Source: Cryptomeria japonica (taxonomy: Eukaryota; Streptophyta; Pinopsida; Cupressales; Cupressaceae). Taken from it: 64,000 nt of DNA. How positions within the stretch are numbered: position 1 is the first letter of the stretch; each line of letters starts with the position of its first letter. Below, piece by piece: positions 1 to 10,516 of the stretch. The DNA lies in NCBI RefSeq assembly GCF_030272615.1, contig NC_081410.1, forward strand, positions 123,437,640-123,501,639. The letters run 5' to 3'. The position numbers and the translations under genes are program-made. A model generated the notes under the pieces. The model worked only from the letters and a program-made list of their open reading frames with translations, was not told the DNA's origin and searched no databases.

Positions 1-127
1 TTTTGAGTAAAATCTAGAACACCCACATCCCACGTTTTTTACTTTTTTTAATCTCGTGGTTCAATTTAAGGGTTAGAATTTTGAAGCTTGTATCTAGCAT
101 TATTTTGAATTATTAACAATAACATCG

Positions 128-1917
128 ATGGGGAAATCGGGAAGCAGTAGTTCAACAGGAAGCCAAGTGAAAAAAAAATAGACCTAACCAAACTGGTTAA
201 AACACTAGGTTTCTTTGATGAATATCATGATATTTATGACCCTGCTATCCATGGTGAAAAGAGTATCATAGACATTATATATGCATTGTCTGTTAAGGCG
301 ACATATCCAAGCAGGGAAAAATTTATTATTTTTCAACACAATCTTAAAACAAAGAACAAATGAAATCGCGTTGTGGGATGCTGGATTGGGAAGCATGGTG
401 TTACCCGAAGTATTCCCTTGCTCTGAATTTGTCATAGTCTACGTCGAAAATCATGATGAAGATAAAAAGGCAATTGCTAATAAAAATGCAAAAGAGGAAA
501 TTATATCCATAAGTGTGGGAGAATTTGCTCACTTGTTGAACCTACGGTTTGAAGCACAAAACTCAAACGTCCACATTGACCTAGGAAAGCTGGCAGAGAA
601 TTATGAGTCTCGATCCAAGTCATAGAGATTCATTTATCAGAGCTCTAATAATGCATGGTACTCTGTTGGATCAGAATCATAAGCCTCCTTATGATTGTAA
701 CATTTTTATTCCATGGGTTCGAGATACTATTTCCTTGCTAACAGTTTGCCTAAGATTGGAAAATGATAGGGAAGTGGGTGCTAGCCTTCTTGAAATTATT
801 TTTACTATCCATTGTGTAAGTCAACCAGTAATATAATTTTGTTGAGAACGTTGTTCAACCCATGCAAAAACAATTACTAATGATCAAAAAAGGTTCTCGT
901 GAGACATTTAGGTTCTCATCCTACTTGTGCTATCTTCTTCTATCCAAGTATCGTTCAATATTCGAGACCAAAAATCTTCAAATTGTGAACTATAAGATTG
1001 ATGAGAAGACTCAAAAAAAAACATAGTATCCAATATATGAATGGACACCAAAGGTAAGGATGCATGATAACAAAAAGAACTACAACCATTTTGTAGACTT
1101 CCTTTTGGCACCAATGTATAATGAAATTACAAGCACTCCAATGCCTAGATTGCCTGTGTGTTGTAGAGATTGCATTCATCTTGAGAGTCAAATACAATTG
1201 GCTGACTGATTCTTCATGGAAGAATACACTGTGTTAAGGTTCTATGGATCAACAATAAAACCCTATAGATTTCCAATATATGTGACAAAGAGGGTATTTG
1301 CATTGGAATATGTACGACAATTGGAGAGAATAGATAGGCACTTCTATGGTCAGTAAAAGAAGAGCATATTTCCTTCCTTTCCTTTCACATATGGAGGGTT
1401 CACATTTGAGATAAAAGCATTTAATGTGGCAAATGATTTTTTGACAGTTTTTAGCTTTGGTGATGAGGATCGATGGCAGTATGATCCAATCAGTGTAGTT
1501 CAAGTAAGGCTTAAGAAAAATGGGAACTCTTCAGCGTTATATCAACATGAAAGTAAACCATTGAAAGAAAATTTTAGAAACATGGACTCTTGGGATGAGA
1601 TAAAAAAAGAGATGGAGAAAATTATCGTTGACAATAACATTTCAATAGAAGAATTGTCATCATAAATTATGGCATTGCACACATTGAGGACAATAGAGGA
1701 GGGAATCCAAAATAGGAGGTCCTACAATTTCTACCAAAAATCTGCTAATCCGTCTAAGAAATCTATTCCCAAAATAATTATGCAAGAATGTAAAGATAAT
1801 TATTGGACTCAAACCAAAATAAATGATTTTTGGACTATGAGGAAGAATCTCGCTGAACCAAAGACCAATGTAGAATTTGAATCCATCGACGAGGATGTAG
1901 AGTTTAGCAAATTATAG
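128..1917 (+). pseudogene. Old, decayed homologue of the LTR accessory gene (N-terminal half)
   Basis: A broken coding region that starts with an ATG followed by a Ser-rich stretch and hits a stop after 17 codons. The reading then moves between frames: pieces at about 181-600 and 603-836, then one frame from about 1216 to 1917. Function is unknown. Relatedness to the accessory gene at 19363-22965 is visible in collinear blocks: LWDAGLGSMVLPEVF near 380 against WELDVGRLVVPGVF, a following acid/NAKEEIISI block against NGKTLVEI, and EEYTVLRFYGSTIKPYRFP near 1220 against VSTVFRVFGFRGTPFLLP. Identity is low, so this copy is much older or from another family. The first 127 bases upstream show nothing I can assign. 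The gene is interrupted at 3679 by the large inverted-arm element and resumes at 23940. Confidence is moderate that this is a retroelement accessory gene and not a host gene. Confidence 0.55.
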
Positions 1918-2067
1918 AATAGGGAGCATCCCACAACAACATATGACAAGATTGGTGATGAAAATGAGTATGAGGTTGAGCCCACTCCAACAACTACTAC
2001 AGTCCCTAAAATATTAGGTGGAGTCAATGAGTCCAAGAAAGAAAAATATAGCAAAGGGGCAAACATT

Positions 2068-2130
2068 GCGGAAAAAATGGGTTTTGAAGGTGGTGGTATA
2101 GGGCTCAGAGGAGAAGGCATTTGGTATCCA
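2068..2130 (+). other. G-patch-like motif in the old accessory gene
   Basis: The in-frame peptide has the MG(W/F)-x-GxGxG-x-GI spacing of G-patch domains, which bind nucleic acid or activate DEAH helicases and recur in retroelement and retroviral protease regions. It lies in the frame used by the upstream pieces at 1216-1917. Assignment is by eye only. Confidence 0.45.
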
Positions 2131-3674
2131 CTTGAGGTACAACGTCCATCAGATTCAAAATCAAAAGCTCTTGTCAAACCAATCATTGGACTTGATTTGT
2201 CAGATTCATCATGAAAAGGTACTACTCATTACCCTCAGGGTCCACCTACATTTGTTATAGGTTCAAATCCACAACCACCACCACATCATGGCATTCCCAT
2301 TGGTGGTGAATCAAGTGCTACTACCACTAGTGGGTAATCTAGGGATAGTATTCCTATTAGTGTTCAGTCAAGTGCCACTATGATTGGTAGGGTTGAAATG
2401 GGTACTACTACTAATACTAATTGTCTTGGTGTTTGATAAGTGCAATAACAAAATATCTCTCGCAAGAGGCCACTAGTTGTAGATAATCATACTATTTAAA
2501 ATCCTATATCAAGTGCCACTACCACTGCCACTACAAAACTATCATTTGAAGCTTTAGAACAAACCCCTCAAAAGACTATAAAAACTACACATACAAGTGA
2601 GAGTGGGACAGAATTAGGAATAGTTGTTGGTACTCCTCATAATCCATTAGTTAAAACACAAGCATAGGTGGAACTGGAGCCTCTGCTATTTCACCTTTCA
2701 AACATTCAATTGATTCAGAAAGCCCATATTTTCAATTTTGTGATTATTATGAAAATTTTGAACACACAACAAATGCAAATAAAGAAAAAAAGAGAACATT
2801 GCATAGGGTTGCCCTGACTGAAGTTTTAGATAAACAACCTGCAAGGAACAAGGTATTTCCAACATATGACCCACACAAAGATATGGAGTTCATGGTTGTT
2901 ATGCCCCTAAATAAAGATAAAAATCCACTAGATAGTCAGATAGATCCCTCTGAATTTCAAGTTAGCACCGTCCAAATGGATTTTTCCAAAGTACAAAATG
3001 TGGACAAAATTAGTTTGTCAAAAGGGACTAATGAAGTGGTCTACACTTCACTGCTAAACGTGGAGAGAGAAAAAAATAAACTAGAGAAACAAATAGAAAA
3101 ATTACAAGAAGACCTGAAAAATGAAAAAATCAAAGAGGAAAGAAATAGATAACAAGTGCAATAATTTACAGAAAAGTATAAAAAATTTAGGCCCTGCAGT
3201 AGAAATTGCAGAGCAGGAAAAGATGGATGCAAAATTGAAGGACCCGAGTGAAAAATTGGCTAAAAATAGTAAAAAAGAAAGAGCCAGTTTTCAAAAATTA
3301 TACAAAAGTTATGAGTCTGCTACTATTAAAATAAGAAAAATACAAGACCTATGGATCATGAGAAGGAAAAAGAAAAACATTTGGAAGAGCAAGTAGAGGA
3401 AGAAAGAAAAAATGTGCACAAATGAAATAAGACCTGCATAATGCAAATGATAAAATTAAAACTTCAGAAGATAGATTGAAAGATAATATGAAGAATAGAC
3501 CGAAGTATATACAAGAAAACATTTGGGGGCAAATAATGCAGAGGAGTGACAACTTGTGTGAATGGTTTGAATGAAATTCTGAGATTAATTTATATGAAAA
3601 TCAAAGGGCACATTGAGAAGAGCATACATGTTTATTCAAAAGAGGATATGGCAAAACATATTTCACAAGTAGTC

Positions 3675-3679
3675 TATAG
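3675..3679. repeat. Left target-site duplication of the inverted-arm element (tatag)
   Basis: The five bases tatag immediately precede the TG that opens the element at 3680. The identical tatag follows the closing CA at 23934. A 5-bp TSD is the normal footprint of LTR-retrotransposon integrase. Confidence 0.85.
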
Positions 3680-4648
3680 TGTTGGTCTCAAAATCTGATT
3701 ACCCTTCAATGCCTTTAATAATATAATCTAAGATGGGTGCCGAGAAGACATCAAGGATAAAAGGATTTTAGAGACAACATATGACAAGGTTTGGTTAGAC
3801 CTTCTACACTTCGGGCTCTTCCTTAAGCCCAGGCGGGTATACCCTTTGTGAATTAACTTCACATTCTTAAGCAACAAACCCACAGCAAACCAGTCCAGAA
3901 AACCAGTGAGTTTATTCACCTTGAAAACACAACTGAAAACAAAGAATGAAACAATATTCAACTTCAGTATATTTGATCAACAAAGCATGCAATAAACAGC
4001 TTCGATTAGTACCAGTGCTTTATCCAAGGCTACAGAGTCACTCAAACTCAAATAAAACTCCTGAAATAAAACATCTCTATACTTCCCATCAACTTGGTCT
4101 CCATTTATCCCTGTAAATGCCTAGCATCAACAAGAATTTAATCACTTCAAAATAAGCTAAGGTCCTCAAAATTCAAAGTTCATCCTGAAGTATTTACTGG
4201 TAGGGTGGTCATGCCTGTTTAATTTCCCTCCTAAAGAGAAAAGCTAGAAACACCCATACTGAGATTGCCTTACAATTCCATTCAAACAGAAAAATCCTAG
4301 ATTATTCTGAATGAAAGAATAAATACGATTAAGGACAAATTTGAAGACGACACAGAGCTTTACTCAAAACTGATGGTCTGTATATTGATATTCATTTGAA
4401 AAAGATTTTACAAAAGTCTGATTCTCCATTAAACTTTGGAAAAGCTCAGATAACATTTCTGCAGCGTTTTCTTACAAAAATTGTGTGATCCCTTTCTCTC
4501 TAGTCCTGGTATCCATTTATAACAATATGGATGCACAAAGCTTCAGACTTCTTTGAGGAAAGTTTGTTACAATTACTTCAAAAAATTGAAGAAGTTACAA
4601 TTTCAATTATGCGCTCTTTTCAGCTTCTTCAGCAGTCTGTTGGACGGG

Positions 4649-7600
4649 TTATTCAGTTGCAACCTCCTCTGGCTTTTCAGGGACGTTCTCTAACTGCTAC
4701 GGATCTCGAGTGGAATATTTAATTCCCCACTCACCATACGTCTCCTCGGTCGGCCATACAAAATTAATCACATCACTTTTAACCTTAGTCAACCCTTTCC
4801 AAGAATTCCTCAATTTGTTGACTTCTGAGTTAAGAAAACTGTAGTGTGATTTAATTCTCTCTATTTCCTGTATGGTTATAACAAAAAATGAGGTATCATC
4901 CAGATCAATAATTCCCTTGACCCTTGCTGACAATTTAGCATTTATCTCATTGAGCCATATTTGCTTATCTTTCAGCTGATCTGGATTGGCAAAAATTCCT
5001 GGAAGTAACTCACAAACCTGATCAGTGTATTCCTTTTTAAGCAATTTAACCCTTCTTTCCACATTATCCACCTCTGTCGCCAATTGCAATAAACTCTTAG
5101 TGATATCAGAAGTGGATTTGATAATAGGGTTAGCTCTTGCTTCATCACAGGAAACACACATGAACTCCAAATCCTGCTCCCTAGGCCTCCATCTGTCAAA
5201 AATGGGTGTCAATATGACTTTGTCTCTTATCAACTCAGTCCATATCTCCATGACTTTTCCTACACTATTGTGAAGGAGTGAAGCATTTATAGTGTCTGCA
5301 AAACTGGAGACTGTGGCCTTGATCTTTTCTTCATACTTCCCTGCATAATAGGCCTGAGTTTGCTTAAGACTCTCCAATTCTTGGGGAGTTATCTCTATCA
5401 TCTGAGAGCTGGAAGGTGCAGGAGATGGTGGGAGCTCAATAATGGGGCTAGTAGGTGGAGGTCTTGCAGGAGAAGAGGTGATCATTAATGTTGAAGATTC
5501 ACCTTGTTGACGTTGTCCTGCTAATTGGCTCTGTAATCTAGCAATAATACTCTCCTTGCCTCTTATTTCCTCCTTGGCACTGTCATAAGCCTTCAAGACT
5601 GTTTCCAATTTGAGCTGGAGAGCCTCTTTTTCTTTAGCATCCTTCTCAGCTACTGCAACACTAAATTTGGTAGTCTCCAACACCGTGCTAGCAGCCTCTA
5701 CTACCCCTGTATTTTCTACTCTCCTCACCATCAATCCGCCAATGTGACTTGTCCCTGTGGTGTCTTTACCCTTTTTGTCCTCATTTCTCTTAAGGGACCA
5801 CATGACTAGAGCAGCATTGTCTTTACTGAATGTAACCCCTTCCATGGGTTTGGTTTCTTTCCTCACTGCATCCAGCACCAGAGCATCAGCAATATTCCAT
5901 TCTGGCAAAATGAGCACTCCAACTTGTGCTACTAAATCTCTCCCCTGTTCAGGAGTGATGGTTTTGAATTCTTCCATCATCTCCTGTTTTATTTCTTCCT
6001 CCATCGAGGCTGGATCTTTATTTGGTTGTTCTGCCTTTCTTGTTTCACATCTAGCATTATATTTATCTATATGTTGTTTCCATATAAACTGCATGAATGC
6101 TTCAGATGTCACAAAACTATCATCTGCTGGAAAAGCACTAGTGACCTTCTTTATCTCAGGATCCCACTCCTGGCCTTTGAGTTCAGTCGAGGTGATGTCC
6201 ATTTGTGCTTCAGTGGGTTCTTCTGGCATCCCCTCTTCCACTTCATCATAGGTATACGCAATCTCCCCCAAACTGCCCAACTGAGATAGGTATTCAGTTA
6301 CTGCTTGTTCATCTCCAATGTGGAGAGGGGATTGGGATGGGGAATATAAGGGTGTATCTGATTGCACCTCCTTCCCCACCCTCTGCTTCTTTGGGCTATC
6401 TTGTATGTGAATGACTTCATGTGCTTTCCTCTTCCCTTTAGATGAAGAGGGTTCCCCTCTTGCAGACACCAACACACTGTAACCTGCTTTCTTATGCAGG
6501 GTGTAATCACCAGGAGGGATGGCTTTAATAGGATCTAATTTCCCCAAAATCATTCTTGCTTTCTCAGGGTTGTTTTTAATTACAACTTCCCTTTTCTCCT
6601 TTATTGTCTGCATCACATCCTCAAAACAAATAATCAAAAATTTTATCTTTTCTTCCAATGGGAAGAAGCTAGACAATGGGTCATAGCTAGCATCAAATTG
6701 ATGCACAAAATCCAGGGCTTTCCTGTAAGCTACCCATTTTTCCTTCCTCAACTCCTGTTCATCCAAATCAAATTCATTCCTGATGAGGTCTTCAGGAAAG
6801 TGGAATTGATGGGGCCTACCTCTGCATGCTACTTTCTTCCGGAATACACCATTGTAGAAGTCCTCCGGATCAGCACATCTTGACACTGCAGTGGACAAAT
6901 GGTAGGGTTTGAGGAAATCCTCAAAACATTTCCAGCCGCCCTTGGTGATTACAAATTGGTGGCTACTGTAGCTGTAGGGAAAATAGTCCCTTTACCTCGG
7001 CCTGTTAACTCTGCCTCTTGCAAGTCACCAATTTGTCTGAGAATCTCAGCTATTCCCACTTTGAGGGGGACCTGGTATGGTAACAAAAATGGGGTGCCTC
7101 TGAAACCAAAAACCCTAAACACTGTGGACACTGGATATAAATACATATCACCCCAGTTATGAACAATCTTGACATTCTCTGCGAATTCTTTTGGTCTTAA
7201 GAATTCCAGAAGAATCTTGGGGACTCGTGGATTGTCAGAGCAAAGAAGAGTCCTTATCTTGGATGCAAAGTATTTATCAAACTTTAGAAAACTTGCATCC
7301 TCTCTATCCCATGACAATACGGTACTCCATAATTGTACCGGCATCTTTTCTCCCTCCTTTTCCTTTACCAGGTCCATTCCACTGGCAAAATAATCTCCAC
7401 CTTTGAAGAGGAAGAGGTGCATCAGTAGTGAATACCACCCAAATGGCCTATCCACCTTCCCATTCTTTATCCCCATCAGTCCTCCATGGATAGCATCAGC
7501 AATATAGGAGGCATAATCAAATGTAATAGCAAGAGAAGGATTCAGAATTTGAACAATCATTAATAGATAATGATTTGGCATATTAGATTCAGCATCCTCT

Positions 7601-8250
7601 CCTAGAACTTGGCAAAGTGCCCAGTACATCCCTTTTGCCCTTAAGGTAAACATACTTAGTGAAAAGGGCTCTTGTGTATTGGGCCCTACAACTGCTAACC
7701 CTCCCACTTTCAGAAAAAGTTCTTTGAGAGGCCCATTCCTGAGATGAGTCCTCTGTGCCCTGTATACCTGAGTTAATTGTGTGAAGTTTATAGGCTCCAA
7801 GAAATTGGTAAACTCACTAAGCCCAAACGCTTTTCTCAGCTCTTCTGCATTTATCTCCACGAGGGTTTTTCCATTCACATCCCGGATACACCTGGTAACT
7901 GAATCATAATTTAATGCCATTTGGGTTAACAAATCTGTATCCATGAACACCCCTGGGACTACCAATCTCCCAACATCTAATTCCCAAATGTTATTTTGAG
8001 GAGCAGGAGAATTCCTCATTCCAAAACCGATTTTGAATAACCCCAACCCAGACAGCCCAACCTGTGGGTCTCTTAACCAATTACCCTTATCATACAATCC
8101 TTCTCCAATTCTCAGTCGGGGAGCCCTGGGTACTAATTCTTTGGCCTTAGATGCCTGGTTGGTTGACAGCGTCAACTGCTCTAAGAAGTCATCACACACA
8201 CTTCTTTCAAGATAATCAACTTTACCAGAAAATTCCCTTTTAGGAGCCAT
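4649..8250 (-). pseudogene. Accessory gene in left arm, frameshifted and truncated copy
   Basis: Same gene as 19363-22965. The ATG at 8250 opens MAPKREFSGK. A one-base deletion in a G run at about 6957-6962 shifts the frame after about 430 codons, so the protein is split into an N-terminal piece and a 730-residue C-terminal piece. A GAG-to-TAG change at 4697-4699 then removes the last 16 or so codons. Comparing the two copies by eye, I count about 16 amino-acid differences over roughly 1190 residues, so the arms separated recently compared with the old copy at 128-3679. On the minus strand this copy lies downstream of gag-pol in the same sense, so a read-through gag-pol transcript would contain it. 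Confidence 0.8.
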
Positions 8251-8746
8251 TTGCAATACAACCAGATAAATATTACTTCTGAAACTATTTCTGCTATACG
8301 AGAACAGTTTCACGTATCACAACACAAGAACGGCTGCAAAATAAGAAAAAACCTGATGCTTGCTCGAAGAAATTCGCTCTGCAACCAATTCGCCTTCTCT
8401 ATATTTGTAAAAGATAACTCTGCGTTTGCCTCCTCTGCAAAAATCCTTTTAAGAGGTATCCTTACTTGGTTGTTAGGAAATCAAATGCTTGTACTCTGGG
8501 CCTTAACTGTAACATTGATTCCGCATGCTTCGACCGTCCCTTCAAAATCGAATTCATACGAGAATTCATATTTTAGCTCCAACGGGCCGCAGTCTTTCTG
8601 CAAGTGTCTCTCTGTGAATTTCATTTTGACGGCTTTGTCCTTAGTCTAAGTCCTGTCTTTTATTGGCTACATAATACCACGCGGCATCCGACCATTGGCT
8701 TAGAAAATCCCCTCACATTCTATTTTGATACTGGCTGAATGTCGCC

Positions 8747-8753
8747 CTTTATA
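8747..8753 (-). promoter_or_regulatory. TATA box of the left-arm accessory gene
   Basis: On the minus strand the sequence reads TATAAAG about 500 bases upstream of the accessory ATG at 8250, next to a GC-rich tract and downstream of the stem-loop repeats. The same box is conserved at 18860-18866 in the other arm. Transcription start is not shown. Confidence 0.5.
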
Positions 8754-8759
8754 CTGTGG

Positions 8760-9861
8760 CGGGCCCGTGCCTTTCTCTTTTTGCCATGTCATCATCATGA
8801 CACGTGGACGGCCGATATTCATTCTCGCTATTTCGCAGCCTTAAAGGGTAAGCACTTAACCCTTGCGAAATAGCGCGGGCCGTTGGATTATCTTTCCAGT
8901 TAATCACCTTTTAATCCTTCGAACAGGTCCTCAGGAATGGTGGGCCCACTGACACGCCATAGACACCTGGCTCTTGTCACCTTCGAAGATGACCTGTCAA
9001 CTTTTCATTTGTCAAACATACACTATAGGGACCCACAGCTGCCTTTTAGACCGCGTGTCATCAAGACACATGGATGGTCCAGGTTAACTTTCGCTATTTC
9101 GCAGCCTTAAAGTGTGAGCATCTTACCCTTGCGAAATAGCGCGAGCCGTTAGATCTTATCTCGACTTGCTCGGCATTTAAACCCTGTTAGGAGCTCTCAG
9201 AGGTGGTGGGCCCACGGACACATCATGGACACCTAACGCCTTGTCCTGCTGACTGTGGCGGCCTATGCCACGTGTTACCTTATAATACGCCAAAAGAAAG
9301 CCACGGGGCTCCAGCTATCTCTGACAGCTATGCCTTCCACTTACCCTGTCGTGACACATGGACGGCTGATATTAATCCTCGCTATTTCGCAGCCTTAAAG
9401 GGCAAGCACTTAGCCTTTGCGAAATAGCGCCGACCGTCAGATCCTTTCTCAAGTTGATCAGCATTTAAACCCTGTTAGGAGCTTTCAGAAGAGGTAGGCC
9501 CACGGACACACCACGGACACCTGGCGCCCTGTCATCTTCGAAGCTGACCTGTCAACTTTTCATTCGCTGGAAGGAGCCACGGGGTCTCAATGAATTGTAA
9601 AAGCTATCCCTACCAGGTCGCCTCCACCTGTGAGCTGACTCATCTTTGGGGCCCACTTTGATCCTTAATCTTAAAATGCTGACTGTGGCGGCCTGCGCCA
9701 CGTGCTGCCCTCTAATACGCCAAAGAAAACCACGTAGAGGGGGCCCCACCTTCTTGACAGCCGCAACCTTCACTTCCTCCGCATGACACATGGACGGCTG
9801 ATATTAATCCTCGCTATTTCGCAGCCTTAAAGGGCAAGCACTTAGCCTTTGCGAAATAGCG
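8760..9861. repeat. Four imperfect tandem units with stem-loops and G-box cores in left arm
   Basis: Perfect or near-perfect stems cgctatttcgc / gcgaaatagcg, about 28 bases apart, occur at 8826-8875, 9092-9141, 9380-9429 and 9812-9861. The loop is conserved (agccttaaaggg...). Each stem-loop is preceded by a ga(c)acatgg/gacacgtgg block, and some units add gccacgtg, which has the ACGT core of plant G-box/ABRE sites. Spacing between units is 266, 288 and 432 bases. The position, between the accessory TATA box and the LTR inner end, suggests an enhancer array serving one or both promoters. Confidence 0.75.
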
Positions 9862-10214
9862 CCAACCATCGGATCTTTCCCCAAGTTGATCAGTGTTTAC
9901 TGGGCCCGGCACTTTAGAAGGAAATAATAAAAGGTGAAAATTTTTCAAATAATTAACATGACCGCCTAGGGAAATAGCAAGGGGGGAACACTTCTTACGA
10001 CCCCGCGACCCATGACTTAAGTGAAATAAAGTAACGACGGAATAGAAACCAGGGGATTCAAAACAAAAGATAAAGTGCAAAACTTAGAAAAGCCTTAAAC
10101 CCTCTAGGTTTAGAATAAAGCTGAAGCATTTGGGGCCACATCTTATACAAATTTTTTCAAAAACCATAGCCAAATATGGTGAAAGAACCCAATTTTTAAA
10201 AAACAGCGATAACA

Positions 10215-10231
10215 GCGGCTCTGACTGGGGA
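10215..10231 (+). other. Inverted PBS copy at inner end of left arm
   Basis: The sequence gcggctctgactgggga directly follows the CA that closes the left-arm LTR and matches the PBS next to the right-arm LTR (gcgactctgctgggga on the minus strand), apart from one substitution and one inserted base. Homology between the arms ends at the last base of this tract. It resembles the gcgactctgctgggga core of PBS reported for Ogre/Tat-type elements, though the expected first bases TGG are not present. Confidence 0.6.
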
Positions 10232-10360
10232 TGGTTGATTGCGAGATCAACACAAGAAAACTCAGAAACTCTGGAGAAACAGACCAAAACACAAACCGAA
10301 ACCAGGAAAACAGGAAAGAAAACAAAATATATACAACAAAGGACCTACTGTGCATGGACA
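10232..10360. other. Short spacer between pol end and the inverted LTR
   Basis: About 130 non-coding bases lie between the pol stop and the left arm. No purine tract followed by TGTTGGTCTC is visible, so the usual PPT and 3' LTR junction is missing here. Confidence 0.5.
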
Positions 10361-10516
10361 TTAAGAGAAATAATACTTCAGGAATTGTCCATGCACTGGA
10401 AATTCTTGCATCTCATCATTCATATTCTTCAAGAAATATGAATCCTTACCATTCAAATCACAAATTACAAAAGGGCTGATCCAGAGTGATTCAAATTTCT
10501 TATGCTTTCCTTTATC
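10361..10516 (-). pseudogene. C-terminal tail of integrase beyond an in-frame TAG
   Basis: After the TAG at 10517-10519 the same frame continues for 51 codons to a TAA at 10361-10363. The tail contains HKKFESLWISPFVI and ends in GQFLKYYFS, the GPY/F-like C-terminal module that closes plant Ty3/gypsy integrases. It therefore belongs to the polyprotein, and the TAG is a mutation inside the integrase C-terminal domain, not the natural end. The module helps integrase bind DNA and its own domains. Confidence 0.75.

Larger units (their letters stand above)
1918..3679 (+). pseudogene. Middle of the old accessory gene: G-patch-like motif, Thr/Ser-rich linker, coiled coil
   Basis: Continues the preceding frame past a TAG at 1915. 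At 2068-2130 the frame reads AEKMGFEGGGIGLRGEGI, spaced like a G-patch (MG, then a glycine run, then GEGI and a proline), a small motif also found next to protease in many plant Ty3/gypsy polyproteins. Then comes a Thr/Ser/Pro-rich low-complexity stretch (about 2220-2700) with several stops, and a charged, Lys/Glu-rich coiled-coil segment (about 3050-3400) with frameshifts. The younger accessory gene has a Pro/Ser linker and a coiled coil in its second half too, but no G-patch I can see. From about 3400 to 3679 only short broken pieces remain. Confidence 0.45.
3680..10231 (+). repeat. Left inverted arm: complete LTR (3680-10214) plus PBS copy
   Basis: On the + strand it reads as an LTR: TGTTGGTCTC at 3680, CA at 10213-10214, then a 17-base PBS-like tract. 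It is the reverse complement of 17382-23934, with matching length (6552 against 6553 bases). The homology stops just after the PBS. Contents from outside in: about 970 bases of non-coding U3-like sequence (3680-4648), the accessory gene on the minus strand (8250-4649), its TATA box near 8750, four stem-loop repeats (8826-9861), and an AT-rich inner segment next to the PBS. The accessory copy has a one-base deletion and a late stop that the right arm lacks. Confidence 0.85.

Noticed and set aside
7169-7406. Plus-strand frames across 5.0-8.6 kb and their mirror images at 19-22.6 kb
   Set aside because: They are antisense shadows of the accessory gene and duplicate between the arms for that reason.
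8760-9861. CRISPR-like array of palindromic repeats
   Set aside because: Units are uneven (266-432 bases apart), flanks are also repeated, and the array is inside an LTR of a plant retroelement.
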